Positions 38,107-46,718 of a DNA stretch of 64,000 bases are shown piece by piece. The stretch's first letter is position 1; each line of letters opens with the position of its first letter. The notes under the pieces were generated by a model. The model did not search any database, had not been told where the DNA came from, and worked only from the letters and a program-made list of their open reading frames with translations. This stretch comes from Exiguobacterium aurantiacum (GTDB lineage Bacteria; Bacillota; Bacilli; Exiguobacteriales; Exiguobacteriaceae): assembly GCF_024362205.1 (NCBI RefSeq), contig NZ_CP101462.1, positions 958,501 through 1,022,500 on the forward strand, given 5' to 3'. Position numbers and translations under genes: made by a program.

Positions 38107-39489
38107 TTACGACGCCTTCTTCTCGGCGACGTCTTTCTTATAATATTTCTCGGACGTGAAGAACTCGGTCGTCAAGCGCTTCACTTCGCCGCTCAACATC
38201 AAGACGGCGATCATGTTCGGGATGAGGATCATCGCGAGCATGAAGTCGAGGAAGTTCCAAATCATTTGGGCGCCGCCAATCGCACCGATGACGATCGAGG
38301 CGATATAGACGACTTTCATCAACTTCCCTGCAGTCAATCCGAACAAGTACTCGGCTTGGCGCGACCCGTAGAAGATGATGACGATGATCGTCGACAAGAC
38401 GAAGAAGATGAGCGAGATCGTGACGAGCAGGCTGCCCGTGTAACCGAAGTACTCTTGGAATGCGATCGTCGTCAAGGCGGCCGGATCATTCATAGCGCCG
38501 TCCTGTGTCCATACACCGGAAGACAAGACGACGAACGCCGTCGTGCTACAGATGATGAGCGTATCGATGACGATCCCGATGACGGCCCAGAAGCCTTGAC
38601 GGACCGGATGATCGGTTTGAGCGGCCGCATGGGCGATCGGTGCCGTCCCGAGTCCCGCTTCGTTCGAATACAGACCGCGCGCGAAGCCCCAACGAATCGT
38701 CTCGGCGATCGCGGCACCGGCGAAACCGCCGAGGGCGGCCATCGGTTGGAACGCGTACGAGAAGATGAGCCCGAGCACTTCCGGGATTTGCGAGAAGTTC
38801 ATCAAGACGATGATGAAACCGGCACCGACATAGACGAGCGCCATCGCCGGGACGATGACTTCCGTCACTTTAGCGATCCGCTTCACTCCGCCGAAGACGA
38901 CGAGGGCGACGAGACCCGCGACGATCAACCCGGTCACGAGCGTATTACCGTTGAACGTCTCACGGACGGCCGAACTGACCGCATTTCCTTGGACCATGAT
39001 ACTCGGGATGAGTTCAATCATGAGAGCGAAAGCGAACCATGAGGCGAGCCATTTCAATTTCAAGCCTTTGGCCATATAGTAGACGGGACCGCCCACGAAT
39101 TCCCCGGCCTCGTTCTTCTCACGGTAGCGAACGGCGAGGACGCTCTCCGAGAACTTGATGGCCATCCCGACGACGGCGATGACCCACATCCAGAAGATGG
39201 CCCCGGGACCGCCAAACATGATGGCGGCCGGTACCCCGATGATGTTGGCGGCACCGATCGTCGACGATAGGGCCGACGTCAGCGCTTGGCGGGGACTGAT
39301 GTCACCTTCGCCTTTTGGTTTTTTAAAGACACTGCCTAACGTTTGTTGCAATATGTATAGCGGGTATCGGAATTGAAAGAAACCTAAACGTATCGTCAAA
39401 TAAAGTCCAGATAAGACAAGTAATGAGATGATTGGCACTCCCCATAACCAATCAGAAAACGACGTCACCATATTCACAAGTTGTTCCAC
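38107..39489 (-). CDS. Sodium:alanine (AGCS) symporter, AlsT-like
   Basis: A 460-residue protein with about eleven membrane segments and the AGCS pattern: DWLWGVPIISLLVLSGLYLT, SPRQALTSALSSTIGAANIIG, GGPGAIFWMWV and GFARGLYSNEAGLGTAPIAH. It imports alanine, glycine or glutamine with sodium. I prefer GTG 39489, which has AGGAG 7 bases upstream, over ATG 39507, which has no good site and would add six residues. Confidence 0.9.
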   Translation of the reverse strand: MEQLVNMVTSFSDWLWGVPIISLLVLSGLYLTIRLGFFQFRYPLYILQQTLGSVFKKPKGEGDISPRQALTSALSSTIGAANIIGVPAAIMFGGPGAIFWMWVIAVVGMAIKFSESVLAVRYREKNEAGEFVGGPVYYMAKGLKLKWLASWFAFALMIELIPSIMVQGNAVSSAVRETFNGNTLVTGLIVAGLVALVVFGGVKRIAKVTEVIVPAMALVYVGAGFIIVLMNFSQIPEVLGLIFSYAFQPMAALGGFAGAAIAETIRWGFARGLYSNEAGLGTAPIAHAAAQTDHPVRQGFWAVIGIVIDTLIICSTTAFVVLSSGVWTQDGAMNDPAALTTIAFQEYFGYTGSLLVTISLIFFVLSTIIVIIFYGSRQAEYLFGLTAGKLMKVVYIASIVIGAIGGAQMIWNFLDFMLAMILIPNMIAVLMLSGEVKRLTTEFFTSEKYYKKDVAEKKAS

Positions 39490-39582
39490 ATCACCACTCC
39501 TATCCATTATTTTACTTAAATATTATTTCCTAACTATAGGGGTATTAAACATGTTATTTCATATACGAGGAGGAATACACTT

Positions 39583-39855
39583 ATGAAACAAGCACAACAT
39601 TTAATCGTATCAGGCCGTGTCCAAGGGGTCGGTTTCCGCTATTTCGCGCAAGCGACAGCACTAGAATATGGCATCACGGGCTGGGTCCGAAACTTGAATG
39701 ATGGGACGGTCGAACTTCAAATCGAAGGAGACACCGAGAGACTAGAATCGTATAAACGTGCCTTATATGATGGCAATCGCTTCGTTGGGGTCGAGCAGAT
39801 CGAAGCGGATGACGCGACGGTCGAATCGCATCGGAAATTTGATATCCGTTATTGA
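39583..39855 (+). CDS. acyP: Acylphosphatase
   Basis: A 90-residue acylphosphatase that hydrolyses acyl phosphates. The active-site arginine and asparagine are in VSGRVQGVGFRYFAQATA and GWVRNLNDGTVELQIEGD. GAGGAGGA precedes ATG 39583. Single-gene unit. Confidence 0.95.
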   Translation: MKQAQHLIVSGRVQGVGFRYFAQATALEYGITGWVRNLNDGTVELQIEGDTERLESYKRALYDGNRFVGVEQIEADDATVESHRKFDIRY

Positions 39856-39977
39856 CCATTTCTTTCATAAACAGCAATCACGTGTCATTCATTCGCCGAT
39901 AATTTGTAAATTGAGGGAACGGTTCCATACAATAAATCCACATTTCAAAAAAATAAACATCATTTTTAAGGATAGGG

Positions 39978-40005
39978 TGGTCAAAAAAGTGAAAGTGTGT
40001 ATAAT
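39978..40005 (+). promoter_or_regulatory. Probable brnQ promoter
   Basis: TGGTCA (39978-39983), 16 bp, perfect TATAAT (40000-40005). The rest of 39856-40096 holds nothing else I can identify. Confidence 0.5.
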
Positions 40006-40096
40006 GAAATAGACCAAGCGCTTTATTGTCAGAAAATTTAGTCATTTGATTCATTGGGTAACACGGAAGGTATTACATGTATGTGGAGGTAGTTGT

Positions 40097-41416
40097 ATGA
40101 AAAAATCGACATTATTCCCGTTAGCGTTTACGATTTTCGCATTATTCTTCGGGGCCGGGAACTTGCTGTTCCCACCGATGCTAGGTGCGATGGCAGGTGA
40201 GAACCTCGTCCCAGCCCTAGTCGGCTTCGTCATCACCGGCGTCGGGCTACCATTACTCGCGCTCTTCGCAGTCGCGCGGGTCGGCGGTGGATCTGACCAA
40301 ATCGCTCGGTACATTCCGAAGCGACTTGCGCTCGTCTTGACGGGATTAATGTACGTGGCAATCGGGCCGTTCTTCGGGATTCCTCGGACGGCAGCGGTCA
40401 CGTATGAGATGGGCGTCGTACCGTTCCTCGGTGCGCCATCTACGCTCACGCTCGCAATCAGTTCAACTGTCTTCTTCGGTTTAACGTTCTTCTTGACGTT
40501 ACGTGCTCAAAAATTGATTGAAGTCATCGGACGCATCATCACGCCAATCCTCTTGCTCTTGCTTGCGGCAATCGGAATCACGAACCTCGTGGCTCCACTC
40601 GGGAAGCCAAGCGCACCGGCAGCAGGATATGAGACGTGGGTCGGTGCCCTCGGTGAAGGCTTCAAACAAGGCTACTTGACGATGGACGTCTTCGGTGCTC
40701 TCGTCTTCGGGGCCATCGTGCTCGTCACGCTCAAGGCGAACGGCATGACAGACCAAAAAGAAGCGTCATCGCTTCTTCGCACGTCAGGCTTGCTCGCTGT
40801 CACGTGTTTGATGCTCGTCTATATCTCGCTCGGATCGATCGGAGCGAATATGACTGGCCAAACGGGGACGACAGATGGCGCGAGCTTGCTCCAAGCGTTC
40901 GCTGGTACGTCATTCGGACAAGTCGGAATGCTCGCCCTCGGGGCAGCGGTCTTCCTCGCTTGTTTGACGACAGCGGTCGGACTCATCACCGAGTTCTCAC
41001 GCTTCATCAGCAACACGTTCGAGTCACTCAAGTATTATCAAGTCGTTATCGCGACGACGTTGTTCGGCTATCTCATCTCGCTCGTCGGACTCGGTACGTT
41101 GATTCAAATCGCGGTACCGCTTCTCACACTCTTGTATCCGGTCATGATCGCACTCGTTCTCGTGTCGATCACAGAACGGATTCAACGCAACCCACACGTC
41201 GCCATGAAGGCGACGGTGTACACGGCTCTCGTGTTCTCGCTCTTCGAGACGACACACGGTTTGGCGCCGTCGGCTGCAACTGAATGGATCACGAACTTAC
41301 CGATGGCTGAGATCGGGCTCGCCTGGGCGGTTCCAACGTTGATCGTGTATGTGATCACGCTTTTCTTACCGAAACAACGTTCCAATCAATCACTCGCTCA
41401 ATCACGCATCTCATAA
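40097..41416 (+). CDS. brnQ: Branched-chain amino acid carrier BrnQ
   Basis: A 439-residue LIVCS-family carrier that imports leucine, isoleucine and valine with sodium or protons. Family features: LFPLAFTIFALFFGAGNLLF at the N-terminus, PPMLGAMAGENLVPALVGF, and FLACLTTAVGLITEFSRF. About twelve membrane segments. ATG 40097 has GGAGGTAG upstream. Confidence 0.93.
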   Translation: MKKSTLFPLAFTIFALFFGAGNLLFPPMLGAMAGENLVPALVGFVITGVGLPLLALFAVARVGGGSDQIARYIPKRLALVLTGLMYVAIGPFFGIPRTAAVTYEMGVVPFLGAPSTLTLAISSTVFFGLTFFLTLRAQKLIEVIGRIITPILLLLLAAIGITNLVAPLGKPSAPAAGYETWVGALGEGFKQGYLTMDVFGALVFGAIVLVTLKANGMTDQKEASSLLRTSGLLAVTCLMLVYISLGSIGANMTGQTGTTDGASLLQAFAGTSFGQVGMLALGAAVFLACLTTAVGLITEFSRFISNTFESLKYYQVVIATTLFGYLISLVGLGTLIQIAVPLLTLLYPVMIALVLVSITERIQRNPHVAMKATVYTALVFSLFETTHGLAPSAATEWITNLPMAEIGLAWAVPTLIVYVITLFLPKQRSNQSLAQSRIS

Positions 41417-41427
41417 GCAAGTGAATG

Positions 41428-41460
41428 AACACCCATCCTCTGGTCAAGGATGGGTGTTTT
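41428..41460 (+). terminator. Terminator of brnQ
   Basis: A perfect 12-bp stem (41428-41439 with 41447-41458), 7-nt loop, then TT. Confidence 0.85.
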
Positions 41461-41530
41461 GCTGTCTTATCGTTTGCTCATTTCATTCAGCAACAAGTAA
41501 AATGAAAGGATGAAAAGGAAGTGACATACA

Positions 41531-42712
41531 TTGACCACTAAACAAAAGAAACAATTGGCGATTCTCATGTTGAACATGTTCATCGCTGTAGCAGGATTCG
41601 GGATCATAATTCCGATCATTCCTGATTATTTGAAGATGATCGGCGAGGGCGGCACTGCTGCCGGTCTCATGATCTCGGTCTTCGCCGGAGCCCAGTTGCT
41701 CATGTCACCAATCGCCGGGAAATGGGCAGACGTTTACGGGCGCCGTCCGATGATTATCTTGGGTCTGATCGGCTTCACCGTCTCAATGGGCGTTTTTTAC
41801 TTATCTGACAACCTGACCGTCCTGTTGATTTCACGGGCGATTGGCGGTGTCGGGGCCGCTTTATTAATTCCAGCCATCTTTGCTTACGTGGCTGATATCA
41901 CGACGCTCAAACAACGGGCGAAAGGGAACAGTTATATTTCCGCGGCAATGTCGCTCGGGATCGTCATCGGACCAGGAATCGGCGGCTTCTTCGCTGAATT
42001 TGGTTTGAAGGCACCGCTACTCTTGTCGGCAATCGTGTCGTTCGTCGCCGTCATCTCGTCGATCCTTCTATTGAAAGAACCGGATCGGGAACCGTACGTT
42101 CAAACGAACGAGAGCGAGTCGCTGCCGCGCCAACTCGTGTCGTCGACACGAAAGCCGTACTTCTTCGTGCTCGTCATCAACTTGGTCATGGCGTTCGGTC
42201 TGATGGCGTATGAATCCGTCCTCGGGCTGTTCGTCAGTGAGACGTTCAGCGCGACGCCGCAACAAATCGCGGTCATGATCACCGGCACAGGCATCGTCAG
42301 CGTCATCGTCCAGCTGTTTGCCGTCGACCGTCTCGTCTCGGTGCTCGGGGAGATCAAAGTTGTGCTCATCTTCATCATGCTCGCCGCGCTCGGCTTTTTG
42401 TTCTCGCTGTTCGCCGGCTCTTATGCGATCTTCTTCGCGGTCACGTTGATTATCTTCTTGTCGACATCGATTCTACGACCGGTCTTGAATACGCTCGTGT
42501 CGAAGATGGCCGATAAGGAACAAGGATTTGCGATGGGGATGAACAACGCCTATATGAGCATCGGCAATATCGTTGGACCGACGCTCGCCGGGATCGCGTT
42601 TGATATCGATATGCGCTATCCGTTCGTGATGGGACTCGTGCTATTGCTCGTGACGTTCGCCGGAACGTTGAATTGGTCGAAGCGGAAAGCGACGGCCACG
42701 TTCGAACAATGA
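41531..42712 (+). CDS. MFS multidrug efflux protein, NorA/Bmr type
   Basis: A 393-residue, 12-segment MFS protein. MLNMFIAVAGFGIIIPIIP at the N-terminus, motif A GKWADVYGRRPMIILG and motif C SLGIVIGPGIGGFFAEFG are characteristic of the NorA/Bmr drug:H+ antiporters. Real substrates are unknown. It starts with TTG 41531, 9 bases after AAGGAAG. Confidence 0.88.
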   Translation: MTTKQKKQLAILMLNMFIAVAGFGIIIPIIPDYLKMIGEGGTAAGLMISVFAGAQLLMSPIAGKWADVYGRRPMIILGLIGFTVSMGVFYLSDNLTVLLISRAIGGVGAALLIPAIFAYVADITTLKQRAKGNSYISAAMSLGIVIGPGIGGFFAEFGLKAPLLLSAIVSFVAVISSILLLKEPDREPYVQTNESESLPRQLVSSTRKPYFFVLVINLVMAFGLMAYESVLGLFVSETFSATPQQIAVMITGTGIVSVIVQLFAVDRLVSVLGEIKVVLIFIMLAALGFLFSLFAGSYAIFFAVTLIIFLSTSILRPVLNTLVSKMADKEQGFAMGMNNAYMSIGNIVGPTLAGIAFDIDMRYPFVMGLVLLLVTFAGTLNWSKRKATATFEQ

Positions 42713-42729
42713 TATAAGGAGGAAATGTG

Positions 42730-43575
42730 ATGATTTATGTCGGTGTGACGGGGTGGGGCGACCACGATCTGCTCTATACGACCCCGGAAGAACGAAAACA
42801 TAAACTGTCGACCTATGCGGGTCATTTCCCGACCGTGGAAATTGATTCCTCGTTTTATGCGATTCAACCCGTGAAGAATTACGAGAAGTGGAACCAGGAG
42901 ACACCTGAGACGTTCCAGTTCATCGTTAAAGTTTCCAGGGAAATGAGCGGACATGACCGCGAACCGAAGCTCCCGCTCGCCGAACTGTTTGAACGTTACC
43001 GAACGTCCGTTGAACCGCTCAAACAGGCCGGAAAGCTACGGGCCGTCCTCGTTCAGCTGCCGCCGTGGTTTGACGTTTCGAAGCCGCACCTCGATTATTT
43101 GCGGACGATTCGTGACGAGTTGAAGGATTATAACATCGCGATCGAGTTCCGGAATCCGACGTGGTTCTCTGAGGCGTTCCGGGAGCGGACGCTCGCCTTT
43201 TTAGCGGAGCAACGCTTCATCAATACGATTTGTGACGAGCCGCAGACGAAAGAGAGCAGCATCCCGTTCGTCCCGGTCGTGACCAATCCGGACGTGGCCG
43301 TCGTGCGCTTGCACGGTCGAAATACTGCCGGTTGGCTCAGAAAACCGGGGATGACGAGTCAAGAGTGGCGTCATGTCCGTTGCTTGTATCGTTACAGTGA
43401 AGACGAACTGCAAGAACTTGCGGCGTCCTTGCGCCAAGTCGACGCAGCGGCGAAGTCGGTGTATGTCTACTTCAACAACAATTCGGCCGGGGACGCAGTG
43501 CCGAACGCCAAGCGGTTGATCGAGATTCTTGGGGCCGAATATGAGCTCGCCCCGAGCCAAATCAGCCTGTTCTAG
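42730..43575 (+). CDS. DUF72 protein (YunF-like)
   Basis: A 281-residue DUF72 TIM-barrel-like protein: YVGVTGWGDHDLLY, EIDSSFYAIQP, RAVLVQLPPWF, AIEFRNPTWF, VAVVRLHGRN and VYVYFNNNSAGDAVPNAKRL. The biochemical role is not established. ATG 42730 has AAGGAGG 7 bases upstream; a GTG three bases earlier is too near. The next gene is YunD-like, and yunF and yunD are also near each other in B. subtilis. Confidence 0.88.
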   Translation: MIYVGVTGWGDHDLLYTTPEERKHKLSTYAGHFPTVEIDSSFYAIQPVKNYEKWNQETPETFQFIVKVSREMSGHDREPKLPLAELFERYRTSVEPLKQAGKLRAVLVQLPPWFDVSKPHLDYLRTIRDELKDYNIAIEFRNPTWFSEAFRERTLAFLAEQRFINTICDEPQTKESSIPFVPVVTNPDVAVVRLHGRNTAGWLRKPGMTSQEWRHVRCLYRYSEDELQELAASLRQVDAAAKSVYVYFNNNSAGDAVPNAKRLIEILGAEYELAPSQISLF

Positions 43576-43589
43576 GAAGGGGAATCGTC

Positions 43590-44930
43590 TTGAGAACGAT
43601 CACGATGTATCATTATAATGACTTGCATTCGAAATTTCATAACTGGCCGCGTCTCGTCTCATTTTTAAACGAGCACCGGACAGAAGAGACGCTCGTCTTC
43701 GATCTCGGTGACCATGCTGACAGGACCCATCCGGCAACGGAAGTGACGCGCGGACAAGTGAACGTCCGCCTGCTCAACCGTGTCCAACCGACGGCGGTCA
43801 CGATTGGCAACAATGAAGGCATCACGTTCCCACATGACTGGCTCGCCCATCTGTACGATGACGCGGCGTTCCCGGTGTTGCTCGCGAACGTCTATCATGC
43901 GGACGGTACGAGACCCGATTGGGCGACGGAGACGCTCATCGTCGAACGCGACGGGCTCCGCATCGGACTGTTCGGCGTGACGGCACCGTATGAAGAACTT
44001 TATCCGGAGCTCGGCTGGGCCATCGAAGCGCCGCATGTGGCGACGAAACGGGCGCTCGAGACGCTCCGAGACTGTGACGTCGTCATCACGCTCAGTCATC
44101 TCGGCTTCTATGCCGATGAACGACTCGCCGAGGCGTTCCCGGAAATCGATGTCATCCTCGGGGCCCATACCCATCACGTGCTCGATGATGGGGTCGACAC
44201 GAACGGCGTCTTGATCGCCCAGGCCGGCAAATACGGGCAATACGTCGGGGAAGTGCAACTCACGCTCGATGGGAACCGCATCGTCGAGAAGCGGGCTTGT
44301 TTGCATGATTTGACGGAACGGGGCACGGATGAAGATACGGTTACGACATTACAGGAGGAATATAGCCAAGCCGAGCGGTTGCTCGATGTGACGATCGCCG
44401 ACACCCCGGGTTATCCGAGTGACTGGTTTGGCCCGTCCGCCATCGGGGAGCTGTTGGCAGGCGGACTGGCAGACTGGTGTGACGCGGAAGTGAGTGTGAT
44501 ACCGGCCGGGGTCCTGCTAGAAGGGTTACGGCCCGGTCACGTCACGCTCAATATGCTTCACCGCATCTGTCCGCACCCGATCAACCCTTGTCTCTTGACG
44601 CTTGACGGAGCGACGCTAATCCGCTTTTTAAACGATGTTCAAGAAGAAGCGTTCACAACGATGCACGTCCGCGGCCTCGGGTTTCGCGGGACGGTGCTCG
44701 GTGCCCCGGTCGTTCACGGTCTCGAGTTGAGACATGGTCGCTATTACGTCCACGGTCAGGAAGTCGAGCTCGACGAGACGTATCGTGTCGCCACGGTCGA
44801 CATGTTCACGTTCGGTCCGCTCCTTCCATACTTGGCTGATCAGACGAAACGTTACTTTATGCCGGAACTGCTCCGTGACGTATTGAGGGAAACGATCGTG
44901 ACGCGTCACAAGGTCGTTCGAAAAGGATAG
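43590..44930 (+). CDS. Metallophosphatase/5'-nucleotidase (YunD-like)
   Basis: A 446-residue cytoplasmic 5'-nucleotidase-like enzyme with no signal peptide. Metal-binding motifs: YNDLHSKFHNWP, LGDHADRTHP, GNNEGITFP, LSHLGFYADERL and GAHTHHVLDDG, followed by the C-terminal substrate domain. It starts with TTG 43590, 7 bases after AGGAAGGGG. Related to the secreted enzyme at 4520 but half its size and intracellular. Substrate unknown. Confidence 0.88.
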   Translation: MRTITMYHYNDLHSKFHNWPRLVSFLNEHRTEETLVFDLGDHADRTHPATEVTRGQVNVRLLNRVQPTAVTIGNNEGITFPHDWLAHLYDDAAFPVLLANVYHADGTRPDWATETLIVERDGLRIGLFGVTAPYEELYPELGWAIEAPHVATKRALETLRDCDVVITLSHLGFYADERLAEAFPEIDVILGAHTHHVLDDGVDTNGVLIAQAGKYGQYVGEVQLTLDGNRIVEKRACLHDLTERGTDEDTVTTLQEEYSQAERLLDVTIADTPGYPSDWFGPSAIGELLAGGLADWCDAEVSVIPAGVLLEGLRPGHVTLNMLHRICPHPINPCLLTLDGATLIRFLNDVQEEAFTTMHVRGLGFRGTVLGAPVVHGLELRHGRYYVHGQEVELDETYRVATVDMFTFGPLLPYLADQTKRYFMPELLRDVLRETIVTRHKVVRKG

Positions 44931-44978
44931 GGACGGGGCCGATCGGCATGATATGATAGGGAAGTGGAGGTGTGAAAT

Positions 44979-45359
44979 ATGATTAGAGTGAATCGCCACG
45001 GCTATACCGTCATCGAAGAAAAACGGGACGGTTTTGACGAGGAGGCATTCATCGCACGCTATAGCGACGTGCTCGATAAATACGATTATATCGTCGGCGA
45101 TTGGGGCCACGGACAACTTCGGTTGAAAGGGTTCTATGAGACAAAGTCCAAGTTCGCGACGTATGACAATCGAATCGATCACGTGATGGATTACGTGTAT
45201 GAATACTGTAACTTTGGGTGCCCGTTCTTCGTGCTCAAAAAAGAGACGGAAATCGATGAGGCAGAAGACGGTCCGGTCTTCGGCGGCACGAAACAACCGC
45301 TCAAACTGAAACGCAAATTCAATAAGTCGGAAGAAGCAGAACCTTCGACCGGAACATGA
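44979..45359 (+). CDS. YutD-family protein
   Basis: A 126-residue protein of the YutD family (DUF1027): YTVIEEKRDGFDEEAFIARY, YDYIVGDWGHGQLRLKGFY and YIYEYCNFGCPFF-like CNFGCPFFVL. Function not established. GGAGGTG precedes ATG 44979. Its place beside YunD- and YunF-like genes agrees with Bacillus. Confidence 0.9.
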   Translation: MIRVNRHGYTVIEEKRDGFDEEAFIARYSDVLDKYDYIVGDWGHGQLRLKGFYETKSKFATYDNRIDHVMDYVYEYCNFGCPFFVLKKETEIDEAEDGPVFGGTKQPLKLKRKFNKSEEAEPSTGT

Positions 45360-45360
45360 C

Positions 45361-45386
45361 GCGCTGATGACATCAGCGCTTTTTTA
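45361..45386 (+). terminator. Terminator of YutD-like gene
   Basis: GCGCTGATG and CATCAGCGC with a very tight loop, followed by TTTTTTATT. Confidence 0.8.
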
Positions 45387-45514
45387 TTACATTTATTTTC
45401 CAAATGTTTCTTTTAGGTGAAAAGACGGTGTGACAGGTTTAGGGATGGGAAAATTGTGATAACTTATAAATAAGGTATATGTTTCTGTTCGGGTTTTGGA
45501 AGTGAGGTGGAAGT

Positions 45515-45820
45515 ATGCAACACGTACAAACGACAACCGTCGGTGACCGCGATGACGTCCATAACCGGATTCACAATCTCGGGTTGGGTTTACTTGCGAT
45601 GTTGTTCTTCGGGTTAGGGAGTATCATGACGTTCTACTTCACGGCCGCAGTCCTTCTATATGAAGTTGTTCACGTCTTACTGATCCGCCGCTTTGAATAT
45701 CGTCAGGCGTTTCTGAGAAGTCGCTCGTTTAAACTTATTTCGTTGGTGGCAGTGGCCACAGGTGTGCTCTTATTTATCATATCGATGTCACAGTTTTTCA
45801 TGGGCAATGTGATGTATTGA
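45515..45820 (+). CDS. Small membrane protein of unknown function
   Basis: A 101-residue protein with two or three hydrophobic segments (about residues 23-50 and 74-98: LGLGLLAMLFFGLGSIMTFY and LISLVAVATGVLLFIISMS). I do not recognise the family. GAGGTGG precedes ATG 45515. It lies between terminators, so it is its own transcription unit. Confidence 0.6.
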   Translation: MQHVQTTTVGDRDDVHNRIHNLGLGLLAMLFFGLGSIMTFYFTAAVLLYEVVHVLLIRRFEYRQAFLRSRSFKLISLVAVATGVLLFIISMSQFFMGNVMY

Positions 45821-45851
45821 AGGGGAGGGAGAAACCTTTTTCCCTTTTTTC
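45821..45851 (+). terminator. Probable terminator of small membrane protein gene
   Basis: AAGGGGA-type left arm and TTCCCTT right arm, followed by a T-run. Pairing is imperfect. Confidence 0.5.
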
Positions 45852-45923
45852 GTGTTTTTTTGAAACTTTTCTTGAAGTGATGACGTACACTTAGGAAAGA
45901 CCTCATAAAAAGGATGATGAAAA

Positions 45924-46598
45924 ATGACTGCACAGTTAAAGCAACATGCACAAAAAATGTTAACCGGAAAGCGTTGGTTGATGGCCGGACTATTGATTTT
46001 ATTCGTCGTGTTGAACGGGATTCCACAATCGTTCGCACCGCCTGTACCTGTAGACCCGGAAGCGATTCCGACAGCGGCAGACACGGGACTTATGTTCTTG
46101 TCGCTTCTTCTCACTTTGTTGATTGCACCGCTCACGATTGGCTGGGCGTGGCTTGTTCTTTCTGTTTCGCGCGGCGATAAGCCCGCCATCTCGACGTTGT
46201 TCGAGCCATTCAAAAAGGGTTACGTCAAGCACGTACTCGCCCCGTTCTTCATGGGACTGTTTATCTTCCTTTGGACGTTGCTCCTCGTGATCCCGGGAAT
46301 CATCAAAGGTTTCTCGTACTCGCTCACGTATTACATCTTGCGTGACCAGCCGGAATTATCGGCCCTCGAGGCGATCACAGAGTCACGCCGTATGATGGAT
46401 GGACATAAGATGGACGCGTTCAAACTTGTCCTCTCGTTCATCGGTTGGTTCTTCGTCGGGGTGTTCACGCTCGGGATCGGCTTCTTGTATGTCTACCCGT
46501 ACTTCACGACGACGTACGCGACGTTCTACGACTCGATTCGTCAAGCGGAACGACCACAGACAAACCATGCCGGAACGGATTTCGAACAAGGATTCTAA
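45924..46598 (+). CDS. DUF975 membrane protein
   Basis: A 224-residue protein with about five membrane segments and the DUF975 pattern: LFEPFKKGYVKHVLAPFFMG, LLVIPGIIKGFSYSLTYYIL, ALEAITESRRMMDGHKMDAF and GFLYVYPYFTTTYATFYD. Function unknown. It converges on glpX; the terminator between them was the target of the first insertion sequence. Confidence 0.85.
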   Translation: MTAQLKQHAQKMLTGKRWLMAGLLILFVVLNGIPQSFAPPVPVDPEAIPTAADTGLMFLSLLLTLLIAPLTIGWAWLVLSVSRGDKPAISTLFEPFKKGYVKHVLAPFFMGLFIFLWTLLLVIPGIIKGFSYSLTYYILRDQPELSALEAITESRRMMDGHKMDAFKLVLSFIGWFFVGVFTLGIGFLYVYPYFTTTYATFYDSIRQAERPQTNHAGTDFEQGF

Positions 46599-46602
46599 AC
46601 GA

Positions 46603-46631
46603 AAACCTCCGCTCATCAAGAGCGGAGGTTT
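46603..46631. repeat. Left target duplication of IS copy 1 (a whole terminator)
   Basis: 29 bases identical to 48328-48356. The repeat is itself a perfect hairpin: AAACCTCCGCTC, loop ATCAA, GAGCGGAGGTTT. It serves as the terminator of the DUF975 gene, whose stop ends at 46598. Confidence 0.9.
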
Positions 46632-46718
46632 CAGATTGTAGACAAAGTCACGTTTCAGGCGAACTGAAACGTGACTTTGTCGTTTTCGGGCCTTTAGGCG
46701 CTCTGCCCGATCCCCTTT

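Noticed and set aside
38089-39042. A 317-codon open frame on the plus strand
   Set aside because: It is antisense to the sodium:alanine symporter gene, with a highly charged low-complexity translation typical of antisense frames.
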